From assembly GCA_016873455.1 (NCBI GenBank), contig VGXE01000019.1, forward strand, positions 1 through 35,491: DNA of 35,491 nt, in the 5' to 3' direction. The DNA comes from Nitrospira sp. (GTDB taxonomy: Bacteria > Nitrospirota > Nitrospiria > Nitrospirales > Nitrospiraceae). Numbering within the stretch: the stretch's first letter is position 1; the number at the start of each line of letters is the position of its first letter. The translations under genes and the position numbers were made by a program. Positions 16,610 through 24,065 of this stretch are shown in pieces. Below the pieces are notes generated by a model, which ran no database searches, was not told where the DNA came from, and saw only the letters and a list, made by a program, of their open reading frames with translations.

Positions 16610-17278
16610 ATGCTAAAAACCGCGTTAAAACGCTATTTTCTGACCGGCCTTCTAGTGGTGACTCCGATCTGGGGCACGGTCCTCATTCTGAAGACGCTGT
16701 TCGTCACGGTAGACGGGATCTTGGGCGATATCCTTGCGCGCTGGGCCCCCAACCATTACGTGCCTGGAGTCGGTGTCGCGCTGCTCATTCTGTTGATCTT
16801 TTCAACGGGATTGCTTACCGCCAATTTCATGGGGCGGGCGATCGTCAAGATTTGGGAAGATTGGTTGAATCGCCTGCCGTTGGTTCGGGGGATCTACTCG
16901 ACGATCAAGTCGATGATGGACATCCTGTCGTTCTCTGATCGAGGGTCCTACCGCCGTGTCGTGTTGATCCAATTTCCCAAAAACGGCCACTACTGTTTTG
17001 CGTTCGTGACCGGGGTGACGAAAAGCGAGTCGTCGGTGTTGGGCCAAGAGCCGCTGGTTCACGTCTATGTGCCGACCTCGCCCAATCCGACCTCCGGGTA
17101 TTTCCTCTTGGTCCCTGAACGGGAAGTTACGTCGGTCGATATCAGCGTGGATGAGGCGATGAAACTGATCGTGTCCGGAGGCCTCTATTCTCCGTCCACC
17201 CCACTGGCACCGCTGCTTCATCCGGATGCCAAGTGGAGCCAAGTCAAGCAGCCAGACGCGGGCGTGCCGATCGCGTGA
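16610..17278 (+). CDS. DUF502 family membrane protein
   Basis: 222 residues from ATG 16610 (MLKTALKRYFLTGLLVVTPI), the usual family start. Starting at 16565 would add 15 residues and put the start codon inside the likely -10 element. Two membrane helices, about residues 8-30 and 50-72, precede a soluble region with VRGIYSTIKSMMDILSF, RRVVLIQFPKNGHYCFAFVT, HVYVPTSPNPTSGYFLLVPE and MKLIVSGGLYSP, the characteristic DUF502 sequence. The biochemical role of the family in bacteria is unknown. The gene is followed by glmU on the same strand after 51 nt, opening the long plus-strand housekeeping array. Confidence 0.9.
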   Translation: MLKTALKRYFLTGLLVVTPIWGTVLILKTLFVTVDGILGDILARWAPNHYVPGVGVALLILLIFSTGLLTANFMGRAIVKIWEDWLNRLPLVRGIYSTIKSMMDILSFSDRGSYRRVVLIQFPKNGHYCFAFVTGVTKSESSVLGQEPLVHVYVPTSPNPTSGYFLLVPEREVTSVDISVDEAMKLIVSGGLYSPSTPLAPLLHPDAKWSQVKQPDAGVPIA

Positions 17279-17329
17279 CGTCCGTCCTCGGACCATCACT
17301 ATGCGGACATTGAGGAGCGAATACCTGAG

Positions 17330-18907
17330 ATGAAACGGTCGACGAGCAAGCAGGCGACAGCATCGCAGATCCAGGGGCTCGGCGTGGTGATCATGGCCGC
17401 CGGCTTGGGCACACGCATGAGGTCCAAGCGCGCAAAGGTGCTGCATCATGTGGCCGGCCGCCCGATGGTGCTGTTCGCCGTCGATCTGGCATTGCAAGTG
17501 GCCGGACACAGGATTGCGGTTGTGGTCGGTCATCAGGCCGAGGATGTTCGGCAGGTTATTCAGGCGGGAATCGCGGGGAGACCGGGGGCTGAATCAGTTG
17601 CCGTCGTGGAACAGGCGGTACAACAGGGGACGGGCCACGCCGTGCTCCAAAGCCGTCCGGTGTTTGTCCGCGCCAAGGAACCGCGTGCGACGAATTATTT
17701 GATTTTGAACGGCGATACTCCGTTGTTGAAAGAACGGACGGTGCGCGAACTGTTGCGGGCCCACCAATCGGAGGGAGCGACGGTGACGATCTTGACGGCG
17801 TCGCTGGACGACCCCACCGGCTATGGCCGTGTCATTCGCCGGCAGCCGGACGGTGGCCATCAGGGTGGGCTGGCTTCATCGGAGGTGCTCAAGATCGTCG
17901 AAGATCGGGACGCGGTACCGGCTGAGCGGGCCGTCAAGGAAATCAACGTGGGGACCTACGTGGTGTCCGGCGAGTTTCTCTTTGCCGCGTTGGACAAATT
18001 GGAGCCGCACAATGCGCAGGGAGAGTACTATCTCACCGATATTGTGCGGATGGCGGTGACGCAGCGGCAGAAGGTTGTCGCTGTGACGTTGCAAGACCCT
18101 GACGAAGGCTTGGGTGTGAATACCCGGCGGCAGTTGGCGGCGGCGGAGCAGGTCATTCGACAGCAGGTGCGCGAACGGTGGCTCGACGCGGGTGTGACGA
18201 TGTTGGACCCAGCGTCTGTCTGGCTCGACGCGGGTGTGTCGGTGGGGAAGGACACCGTTCTGTATCCGTATGTGACGCTTGAAGGCGCGACCCAGGTCGG
18301 TGAAGATTGTGTGCTCCGGTCCCACTCGAGGCTGACCGATTGCCGGCTGGGTGATCGCGTGGAAATTTTGGACCATTGCGTGCTTCGCGACTCGGTGATC
18401 GAGGATGAGGCGGTGCTGGGCCCCTTTGTCCACCTCCGGCCCGGTGTGTCGGTGCGGCGAAAGGCCAAGGTCGGCAACTTCGTCGAAATGAAGAAAACGG
18501 ATCTTGGAGAGGGAGCCAAGGCCAATCACCTGAGCTATCTTGGCGATGCGACGATCGGCAAGGGTGTCAATATCGGTGCCGGGACAATTACGTGTAATTA
18601 CGATGGGGTGCATAAGCATCACACAACCATCGGGGACAACGTGTTCGTCGGGAGTGACACCCAATTGGTGGCTCCGGTGACCGTGGGATCCGGTGCGGTG
18701 ATTGCGGCAGGGACAACCGTGACGCACGATGTTCCGCCCGATGCCCTGGCCATCGCCAGGGCCGCGCAAGAAAATCGTCCGGATTGGGCGGCGAAGCGCC
18801 GCCTGATACTGGCGCGTAATCACGAGGGGCAAGGGGCAAGGGGCAAGGGGCATGGGGGGGGACCTCTCGCCAAGAGCAGCACACAAACAGGAAAGGGCAA
18901 GAAATAG
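17330..18907 (+). CDS. glmU: Bifunctional UDP-GlcNAc pyrophosphorylase / glucosamine-1-phosphate acetyltransferase
   Basis: 525 residues against the usual 450-470. N-terminal nucleotidyltransferase: VVIMAAGLGTRM, SKRAKVLHHVAGRPM, QGTGHAVLQS, ILNGDTPLL, GYGRVIR, EINVGTYV. C-terminal left-handed beta helix of hexapeptide repeats from about residue 285 (GEDCVLRSHSRLTDC, RPGVSVRRKAKVGNFVEMKK, GVNIGAGTITCNYDG, NVFVGSDTQLVAPVTVG). It makes UDP-GlcNAc for peptidoglycan and LPS. Two oddities are visible. The segment WLDAGV is duplicated (18179 and 18222 regions) at the start of the helix domain, and the last about 28 residues form a low-complexity basic/Gly tail encoded by a GGGGCAA-type DNA repeat. 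The next gene, glmS, starts 3 nt after the stop, so the two amino-sugar steps are co-expressed. Confidence 0.97.
   Translation: MKRSTSKQATASQIQGLGVVIMAAGLGTRMRSKRAKVLHHVAGRPMVLFAVDLALQVAGHRIAVVVGHQAEDVRQVIQAGIAGRPGAESVAVVEQAVQQGTGHAVLQSRPVFVRAKEPRATNYLILNGDTPLLKERTVRELLRAHQSEGATVTILTASLDDPTGYGRVIRRQPDGGHQGGLASSEVLKIVEDRDAVPAERAVKEINVGTYVVSGEFLFAALDKLEPHNAQGEYYLTDIVRMAVTQRQKVVAVTLQDPDEGLGVNTRRQLAAAEQVIRQQVRERWLDAGVTMLDPASVWLDAGVSVGKDTVLYPYVTLEGATQVGEDCVLRSHSRLTDCRLGDRVEILDHCVLRDSVIEDEAVLGPFVHLRPGVSVRRKAKVGNFVEMKKTDLGEGAKANHLSYLGDATIGKGVNIGAGTITCNYDGVHKHHTTIGDNVFVGSDTQLVAPVTVGSGAVIAAGTTVTHDVPPDALAIARAAQENRPDWAAKRRLILARNHEGQGARGKGHGGGPLAKSSTQTGKGKK
18824..18859 (+). repeat. GGGGCAA tandem repeat inside the glmU 3' end
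   Basis: About four copies of a 7-nt unit (GGGGCAA) running into a G-run. It is read in frame as HEGQGARGKGHGGG, giving GlmU an extra tail. The same GGGGCAAG word appears in noncoding DNA at about 23240-23250 and 33949-33981, so this looks like an interspersed micro-repeat that has been absorbed into a coding end. Confidence 0.75.
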
Positions 18908-18910
18908 GTC

Positions 18911-20740
18911 ATGTGCGGCATTGTGGGATACGTGGGCACGCAGGACGCCGTCCCGATCTTGGTGGGCGGGCTCGCCAAACTGGAATATCGCGGCTACGAC
19001 TCATCCGGTGTGGCGGTGATGCAGGGAGAGAAGATCGCCATCCGGCGGAGCGTCGGCAAGTTAGTCAACTTGCAACAATCGCTCAAAGAGAAAGAACTGA
19101 AAGGCACGGTCGGGATCGGCCACACCCGCTGGGCCACACACGGAAAGCCATCCGAGCAAAATGCCCACCCGCATCGCTCAAAAGGCTGTGTTCTGGTTCA
19201 CAACGGGATCATCGAAAATTATCAGCCGTTGAAGCACGAGTTGGAAAAAGATGGGTATCAGTTTCAGTCCGAAACCGATACGGAAGTGGTCGCGCACCTG
19301 ATCGATAAATATCTTAACAAGGGACAAGGATTGGCGGAGGCGGTTCGGTCGGCGACAAAAGAGGTGCGAGGCAGCTATGCGCTGGCCGTCGTTTCCGAGC
19401 GGGAGCCCGGAACGTTGATCGCGGCTCGTTCCGGATGTCCTTTGGTGGTGGGCAAGACGAAGCAGGCCTCGTATGTGGCGTCGGATGTCATGGCCATGCT
19501 GGCTCATACGCGAGACGTGACCTATCTCGAAGAAGGAGACCTGGCCGTCGTCACCCAAGATCGGGTGCAGTTGATGGATATTGAGGGACATGCCGTGTCA
19601 CGGAAGTCCACGCGGATCACCTGGGATGCGTCGGCGGTCGAGAAAGGCGGGCATCCGCATTTCATGATGAAAGAAATTCACGAGCAGCCGCAGACGATCC
19701 TCGATACGATGCGCGGCCGCTACTCGTATGAAGCCGGTGAGGCGGACTTGCCGGATATCGGATTGACGCCCAAGGAATTCGCCGCGGTCGAGCGGATTTG
19801 GATCGTGGCATGCGGAACATCGTGGCATGCAGGCCTGGTAGGGAAATATCTGTTGGAGGAGATGGCGCGTATCCCCGTGCACGTCGATATCGCCAGCGAA
19901 TTTCGGTATCGCAACCCGCTGGTCGGCAAGCATGATTTGTTCGTGAGTATTTCGCAATCTGGGGAGACAGCCGATACGCTCGCTGCGGCACGGGAAGCCA
20001 AGGAAAAAGGCGCGCGCGCCATCTCGATCGTGAACGTCGTCGGCAGTACATTGGCTCGTGAATCGGACGGTGTGCTGTATACCCACTGTGGGCCGGAAAT
20101 CGGCGTGGCGTCGACCAAAGCATTTACCGCTCAGCTGACCGCTCTCTATCTCCTCGCGTTGCACGTCGCGCGAGTTCGTGGTGTGATGAAGGATGTAGAT
20201 GGCAAGGCGTGGCTGGATCGATTGGTCCGGCTGCCGGCTTTCGTCGAGCACATCCTGGGACGCGAAGCCGAGATCGTCGCGATCGCCAAGCGGTATTACA
20301 AGAAGCGGAACTTTTTGTTCCTGGGGCGGGGTATCAACTATCCGATTGCGCTCGAAGGTTCGCTCAAGCTCAAGGAGATCTCCTACATTCACGCGGAGGG
20401 TTATGCGGCAGGAGAAATGAAACACGGTCCGATTGCGTTGATCGACAAGGACATGCCGGTGGTGGTGTTGGCGCCGCGCGATCGGCTCTATGAAAAGACG
20501 GTGAGCAATCTGATGGAAGTCAAGGCGCGGCGCGCTCCGGTCATCGCCTTTGTGGCCGAGGGCGAGCGTGAACTGGGGAAAGTGGCCGACGCGGTGTTTA
20601 CGGTTCCCGACACTCACCCGCTGATCTCGCCGATTCTCTTTACGATTCCGTTGCAGCTGTTGGCCTATCACATTGCCGTCTTGCGCGGAGCGGATGTGGA
20701 TCAGCCGAGGAATTTGGCGAAAAGTGTAACGGTGGAATGA
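18911..20740 (+). CDS. glmS: Glutamine-fructose-6-phosphate aminotransferase (isomerizing)
   Basis: 609 residues. MCGIVGYVG at the start supplies the N-terminal nucleophile Cys of the class II glutaminase domain, with LEYRGYDSSGVAV, GHTRWATHGKPSEQNAHPH and VHNGIIENY. The two SIS domains follow: ACGTSWHAG and SISQSGETADTLAA, then STKAFTAQL, and the C-terminal KLKEISYIHAEGYAAGEMKHGPIAL and final LAKSVTVE, all canonical. It converts fructose 6-phosphate and glutamine into glucosamine 6-phosphate, the entry to UDP-GlcNAc, and lies directly after glmU. The gap before it is only 3 nt, so there is no room for a glmS ribozyme. The stop codon lies within the left arm of a long inverted repeat. Confidence 0.98.
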   Translation: MCGIVGYVGTQDAVPILVGGLAKLEYRGYDSSGVAVMQGEKIAIRRSVGKLVNLQQSLKEKELKGTVGIGHTRWATHGKPSEQNAHPHRSKGCVLVHNGIIENYQPLKHELEKDGYQFQSETDTEVVAHLIDKYLNKGQGLAEAVRSATKEVRGSYALAVVSEREPGTLIAARSGCPLVVGKTKQASYVASDVMAMLAHTRDVTYLEEGDLAVVTQDRVQLMDIEGHAVSRKSTRITWDASAVEKGGHPHFMMKEIHEQPQTILDTMRGRYSYEAGEADLPDIGLTPKEFAAVERIWIVACGTSWHAGLVGKYLLEEMARIPVHVDIASEFRYRNPLVGKHDLFVSISQSGETADTLAAAREAKEKGARAISIVNVVGSTLARESDGVLYTHCGPEIGVASTKAFTAQLTALYLLALHVARVRGVMKDVDGKAWLDRLVRLPAFVEHILGREAEIVAIAKRYYKKRNFLFLGRGINYPIALEGSLKLKEISYIHAEGYAAGEMKHGPIALIDKDMPVVVLAPRDRLYEKTVSNLMEVKARRAPVIAFVAEGERELGKVADAVFTVPDTHPLISPILFTIPLQLLAYHIAVLRGADVDQPRNLAKSVTVE

Positions 20741-20885
20741 GGTGTGAAGGCGGGGCCCCTGTGCTCGCTCAACGCGCGGTCTGCCGGGAGAGGCGGCGTC
20801 TCGGCGCCGCCGGGGTGGTGTGGGTGAGAATGAGCGTAGACCCTCGTTGAATGCGCGCAGTAAGGGACCCCACCTTCACACCTCA
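20738..20885 (+). repeat. Long inverted repeat spanning the glmS stop and the glmS-gatC gap
   Basis: The left end TGAGGTGTGAAGGCGGGG starting at the glmS TGA pairs with the right end at 20863-20885, whose reverse complement reads TGAGGTGTGAAGGTGGGG; the complementarity continues through CCCCT/GGGAC-type bases for about 23 bp with two mismatches. The 100-bp interior holds a further GC-rich stem (GGCGGCG-TCTC-GGCGCCGCC). The element ends about 8 nt before the GGGAGGGAGAGG preceding gatC. No T-tract follows, so a protein-independent terminator is not evident. Confidence 0.8.
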
Positions 20886-20900
20886 TAGGGGAGGGAGAGG

Positions 20901-21194
20901 ATGCAGGTTACGAAAGGGGATGTCGAGAAAGTTGCTTCGTTGGCGCGCTTGCACGTCACGGAGAGTGAAAAGGACGCGTTTGCCAAGCAGTTGAGTCAGA
21001 TCCTGACCCACGTCGAGCAGCTGAACCGGTATGAGACGGCGGGGGTTGAGCCGACGACAACGGTGATGGGGCAGGTGAATGTGTTCCGGGACGATGTGGT
21101 TCGACCGCCGTTGCCTGTGGAAAAGGCCTTGGCGAATGCTCCGGAGCGTGAAGGGGATGGGTTTGGTGTTCCGAAAATACTAGAGGAGCGTTAA
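20901..21194 (+). CDS. gatC: Asp-tRNA(Asn)/Glu-tRNA(Gln) amidotransferase subunit C
   Basis: 97 residues, normal length. VEKVASLARLHVTESEKDAF at the start, LSQILTHVEQLNRYETAGVE in the middle (family pattern L..IL..VE.L...DT..V.P), then VNVFRDDVVRPPLPVEKALANAPE and FGVPKILEE at the end. GatC holds GatA and GatB together. GGGAGGGAGAGG precedes the ATG closely. The three gat genes are split here: gatC, then panD, gatA, two small membrane or envelope genes, and gatB. Confidence 0.95.
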   Translation: MQVTKGDVEKVASLARLHVTESEKDAFAKQLSQILTHVEQLNRYETAGVEPTTTVMGQVNVFRDDVVRPPLPVEKALANAPEREGDGFGVPKILEER

Positions 21195-21262
21195 TCGTCA
21201 CGCATCAAACGTCAAACGTGACACCCACGAATGACGGATGACACATGACGAATGACGAAATA
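21195..21262 (+). repeat. ATGACG-type micro-repeat between gatC and panD
   Basis: The gap reads CACGCATCAAACGTCAAACG then GAATGACGGATGACAC and ATGACGAATGACG, which repeat a degenerate ACGTCAAACGT / ATGACG unit; the left half is roughly the reverse complement of the right half (GTTTGACGTTTGATGCGTGA against ATGACGGATGACACATGACG). The repeat runs across the ATG at 21245, which favours the downstream ATG (21266) as the real panD start. Confidence 0.5.
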
Positions 21263-21265
21263 CAG

Positions 21266-21622
21266 ATGTTTCGACAAATGTTGCGTTCGAAAATACATCG
21301 CGCCACGGTCACCGGCGCGCACCTGGAATACGAAGGTAGTTTGACCATCGATCAGGATTTGATGGAGGCCGCCGGCATTCTTCCGTATGAAGCGATCGTC
21401 TGTTCCAATTTGAATAACGGCGAGCGGTTCATGACCTATGCGATCAACGGCGTACGAGGCAAGGGCGAGATCATTCTGAACGGACCCACGGCCAGAAAGG
21501 CCGCCGTCGGCGATCAGATCATCATTTTCTGTTACGAGTACTACAGCGACGAAGAAATCAAGAGACACGCGCCAAAGATTGTGCGGGTCAATGAGAAAAA
21601 TAGGATCGTGAATGTGGGCTGA
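21266..21622 (+). CDS. panD: Aspartate 1-decarboxylase proenzyme
   Basis: 118 residues from ATG 21266 ([20 protein letters not shown]); the in-frame ATG at 21245 would add MTNDEIQ, encoded by repeat DNA. The self-cleavage site is visible in [10 protein letters not shown]: Gly-Ser, with the Ser becoming the pyruvoyl group. [11 protein letters not shown] and [20 protein letters not shown] are the other family blocks. The enzyme makes beta-alanine from aspartate for pantothenate and CoA. Its place between gatC and gatA is metabolically unrelated to tRNA amidation and probably reflects simple co-transcription. Confidence 0.96.
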   Translation: MFRQMLRSKIHRATVTGAHLEYEGSLTIDQDLMEAAGILPYEAIVCSNLNNGERFMTYAINGVRGKGEIILNGPTARKAAVGDQIIIFCYEYYSDEEIKRHAPKIVRVNEKNRIVNVG

Positions 21623-21629
21623 CATGTGC

Positions 21630-21712
21630 GCAGGCTCACAGGCTGGCAGGGCGCCGAAGCGAAGCCTATCTTGCTTGTCAGCTTGTCATCTTGCGCGCGT
21701 GTCAGCGTGTTC
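21630..21712 (+). repeat. Micro-repeat between panD and gatA
   Basis: The gap holds CAGGCTCACAGGCTGGCAGG and then CTTGTCAGCTTGTCATCTTG with GTGTCAGCGTG, two short-period repeats. GCTGGCAGG and CTTGTCAGC are partly complementary, so a weak hairpin is possible. Confidence 0.45.
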
Positions 21713-21723
21713 GCCGGACGGCT

Positions 21724-23190
21724 ATGTCTATTCATAAACTGTCACTCTGTGACCTGCAGAAGAAATTCACTGCCGGCGAAGTCAGCGCAGTCGAGATTGT
21801 CCGGGCATATGCGCTGCGTATCGGCCAGGTGGAATCGAAAGTGCGGGCGTACGTCAATCAGGCGCAGGACTCCGCGTTCACACAGGCGGACGCGCTGGAT
21901 CAGCAGCTGAAGCAGTGGCGAAAAACCAAGCCGCTGATGGGGATGCCGTTTGCGATCAAGGATAATATCTGTACGGAGGGCGTGCCGACGACGTGTAGTT
22001 CGCGCATGCTGCAACAGTTTGTGCCGCCGTATGATGCAACAGTAATCGCCAAATTGCGCGAGGAGAGCTACCTCCTGTTGGGCAAGACCAATCTGGACGA
22101 ATTTGCGATGGGCTCATCGACGGAAAATTCCGCGTTCGGTCCCAGTCGGAACCCCTGGGATCTTCATCGGGTGCCGGGTGGGTCGAGCGGAGGATCCGCG
22201 GCGGCAGTGGCGGCGGACGAATGCGTCGCCGCGCTCGGGTCGGACACCGGGGGATCGATCCGCCAGCCGGCGGCATTCTGCGGCGTGGTCGGGTTAAAGC
22301 CGACCTATGGGCGAGTCTCTCGGTATGGGTTGGTCGCGTTTGCGTCGTCGCTCGATCAAATCGGTCCCATTACGAAAGATGTCCGTGATGCCGCCTGTGT
22401 GCTGGGTGTGATTGCTGGCCATGATCCGTTGGACTCTACCTCGGCTGATGTGCCGGTTCCCGACTACATGAAGGCATTGGCGAAGAAAGATCTGAAGAAG
22501 CTTCGGGTTGGTGTGCCGAAGGAGTTCTTCACCGAAGGGCTCGATCCGGAAGTGGATCACGCGGTCAAGGCGGCGATCGAAGAGTTGAAAACGCTCGGTG
22601 CGGAACTCAAAGATATCCAGCTTCCGCGAACGGACGCCGCTGTTGCGGTCTATTACGTGTTGGCAACGGCTGAAGCCAGCTCGAATCTTGCCCGTTTTGA
22701 CGGCGTGAAGTTCGGGCTGCGGGCGAAAGAGACCAAGGATCTACTGGATCTCTACATGAAGACCAGGCAGGAAGGGTTCGGTCTGGAAGTCAAACGCCGC
22801 ATCATGTTGGGTACCTACGTGCTGAGCGCAGGCTATTACGATGCGTATTATGGAAAGGCGCAGGCGGTGCGGACGTTGATCTGCCAGGATTTTGACGCGG
22901 CGTTCAAGGAAGTCGATCTGATCGTAACACCGGCGACCCCAACTCCCGCGTTCAAGCTGGGTGAGAAAAGCGAAGATCCGCTGCAGATGTATTTGTCCGA
23001 CATCTTTACGATCTCGGTGAATCTGGCCGGCTTGCCGGCGATTGCGGTGCCGTGCGGATTCAGCAAGAGCGGGTTGCCGATCGGCTTACAACTGATCGGG
23101 CGGCCGTTCGAGGAAGACACGATATTGCGAGCGGCCCATGCCTATGAACAAGCCACGGAGTGGCATCTGAAAAAGCCGGTGATTCGGTGA
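21724..23190 (+). CDS. gatA: Asp-tRNA(Asn)/Glu-tRNA(Gln) amidotransferase subunit A
   Basis: 488 residues from ATG 21724 ([15 protein letters not shown]), the family-like start; the ORF extends to 21691 but those codons come from repeat DNA. The amidase signature is complete: catalytic Lys in [14 protein letters not shown], then [33 protein letters not shown] and [16 protein letters not shown] (Ser-cisSer-Lys triad), with [20 protein letters not shown] after it. GatA releases ammonia from glutamine for transfer to Glu-tRNA(Gln) or Asp-tRNA(Asn). The presence of gatCAB implies that GlnRS and/or AsnRS is missing in this organism (family knowledge). Confidence 0.98.
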   Translation: MSIHKLSLCDLQKKFTAGEVSAVEIVRAYALRIGQVESKVRAYVNQAQDSAFTQADALDQQLKQWRKTKPLMGMPFAIKDNICTEGVPTTCSSRMLQQFVPPYDATVIAKLREESYLLLGKTNLDEFAMGSSTENSAFGPSRNPWDLHRVPGGSSGGSAAAVAADECVAALGSDTGGSIRQPAAFCGVVGLKPTYGRVSRYGLVAFASSLDQIGPITKDVRDAACVLGVIAGHDPLDSTSADVPVPDYMKALAKKDLKKLRVGVPKEFFTEGLDPEVDHAVKAAIEELKTLGAELKDIQLPRTDAAVAVYYVLATAEASSNLARFDGVKFGLRAKETKDLLDLYMKTRQEGFGLEVKRRIMLGTYVLSAGYYDAYYGKAQAVRTLICQDFDAAFKEVDLIVTPATPTPAFKLGEKSEDPLQMYLSDIFTISVNLAGLPAIAVPCGFSKSGLPIGLQLIGRPFEEDTILRAAHAYEQATEWHLKKPVIR

Positions 23191-23194
23191 TGCT

Positions 23195-23334
23195 CGTAAA
23201 ATGTGAAAGGTGAAACGTGAAAGGTGAGATGCGAAAGAGTAAAGGGGCAAGACGGAAGGCTCTCCGGTTCTTCGACGTTTCACATTTTCCGTCTCATGTC
23301 TTACGTTTCACGTCTTACGTTTCACGTTTCACGG
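23195..23334 (+). repeat. GTGAAACGT inverted micro-repeat abutting the DUF948 Shine-Dalgarno
   Basis: The left arm (about 23195-23248) is made of AAAATGTGAAAGGTGAAACG and GTGAAAGGTGAGATGCG. The right arm (about 23273-23334), read in reverse complement, is CCGTGAAACGTGAAACGTAA with GACGTGAAACGTAAGACATG and GGAAAATGTGAAACG. The arms can pair in many registers. The middle includes GGGGCAAG and CCGGTTCTT, words also found in other intergenic repeats of this window. The right arm ends in ACGG, overlapping the GGAGG at 23333-23337 that serves the next gene. Confidence 0.82.
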
Positions 23335-23344
23335 AGGTTGCTCG

Positions 23345-23752
23345 ATGACATTCGTTGAAATTGCAGCATTGCTCGTGGCGGTGGCCTTTGCCGTGCTGGT
23401 TGGATTTTTGGTGCCGGTGCTCATGCAGGTTCGCAAGACGGTGGCGGAATCCGAACAGCTGCTGGTGAAAATGAACGCCGAGCTGCCGCCGCTGGTTGGA
23501 GAACTCCGTGCCGTGAGCCAGCATGTCAATCAGCTGACTGAACAGGCGCGCGACGGGGTAGAGCATGCCGCGGTGTTGTTGCATGCCGTAGGTGAAGTCG
23601 GTGAATCCGTTCAGGAAGTTCACAACGTGGTCCGCGGATCGAGCGGGACTCTCATGACCAACGTCGCCAGTGTGCTGGCAGGATTCAAGGCGGCCACGCA
23701 GGTGATGCGCGAACGCTATCGGAAAGAAGGAGGACCTCACAATGGCGGATGA
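23345..23752 (+). CDS. DUF948 domain protein
   Basis: 135 residues. One N-terminal membrane helix (about 4-28: FVEIAALLVAVAFAVLVGFL) is followed by a long amphipathic, probably coiled-coil region (VRKTVAESEQLLVKMNAELP, LVGELRAVSQHVNQLTEQAR, AVGEVGESVQEVHNVVRG), the standard DUF948 plan. GGAGG at 23333-23337 is 7 nt before the ATG. Its end overlaps the next gene by 11 nt, and that gene overlaps gatB by 4 nt, so the three are translationally chained. The function is unknown; similar pairs in other bacteria are general-stress or envelope proteins. Confidence 0.87.
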   Translation: MTFVEIAALLVAVAFAVLVGFLVPVLMQVRKTVAESEQLLVKMNAELPPLVGELRAVSQHVNQLTEQARDGVEHAAVLLHAVGEVGESVQEVHNVVRGSSGTLMTNVASVLAGFKAATQVMRERYRKEGGPHNGG

Positions 23753-24065
23753 TCGTGGGTCTTCAGCGGCGGTATTGTTGGCATTTCTTAGCGGCGCGGC
23801 GCTAGGAGCGGTCGCAGCCTTGTTGCTGGCGCCTGAGTCGTCGAATGAGTCGCGTGAGCGGCTGCGCCGGTATGCGCGGAAAGCGGAGGACCGGCTTCAT
23901 GGTATGGCTGGGCGAGCGGGGGAAGTCTTTGAAGAAGTCGTCGGGCAGGGAAAGGACTTCGTTGAAACCAAGAAGTCGGTGCTGCGCGACGCCTTTGAGG
24001 CGGGACGCCAAGCGATGAGAGAGGAGCGGGATCGCATGCGCGGCGGAGGGTCGCACGAGGCATGA
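23742..24065 (+). CDS. YtxH-like envelope/stress protein
   Basis: 107 residues. An N-terminal Gly/Ala-rich helix (about 9-29: [20 protein letters not shown] followed by [15 protein letters not shown]) is the YtxH/GvpP-type signature. A charged helical tail follows ([38 protein letters not shown]). It is likely anchored in the inner membrane with the tail in the cytoplasm or periplasm. It starts inside the 3' end of the DUF948 gene and its TGA overlaps the gatB ATG. DUF948 and YtxH proteins are commonly encoded together, which supports both calls. Confidence 0.88.
   Translation: MADDRGSSAAVLLAFLSGAALGAVAALLLAPESSNESRERLRRYARKAEDRLHGMAGRAGEVFEEVVGQGKDFVETKKSVLRDAFEAGRQAMREERDRMRGGGSHEA

Noticed and set aside
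17876-18886. 336-residue open frame antisense to glmU
   Set aside because: It lies wholly opposite a canonical GlmU coding sequence, has no family-like motifs or ribosome site, and reflects codon bias of a high-GC gene.
18900-18915. glmS ribozyme or riboswitch
   Set aside because: Only 3 nt separate the glmU stop from the glmS start, so there is no untranslated leader.
19598-20671. 357-residue open frame antisense to glmS
   Set aside because: Same reason: mirror frame of a strongly conserved gene, with Arg/His/Gln-rich composition typical of shadows.
23195-23334. CRISPR array
   Set aside because: Units are short, degenerate and contiguous with no unique spacers, and no cas genes are nearby.
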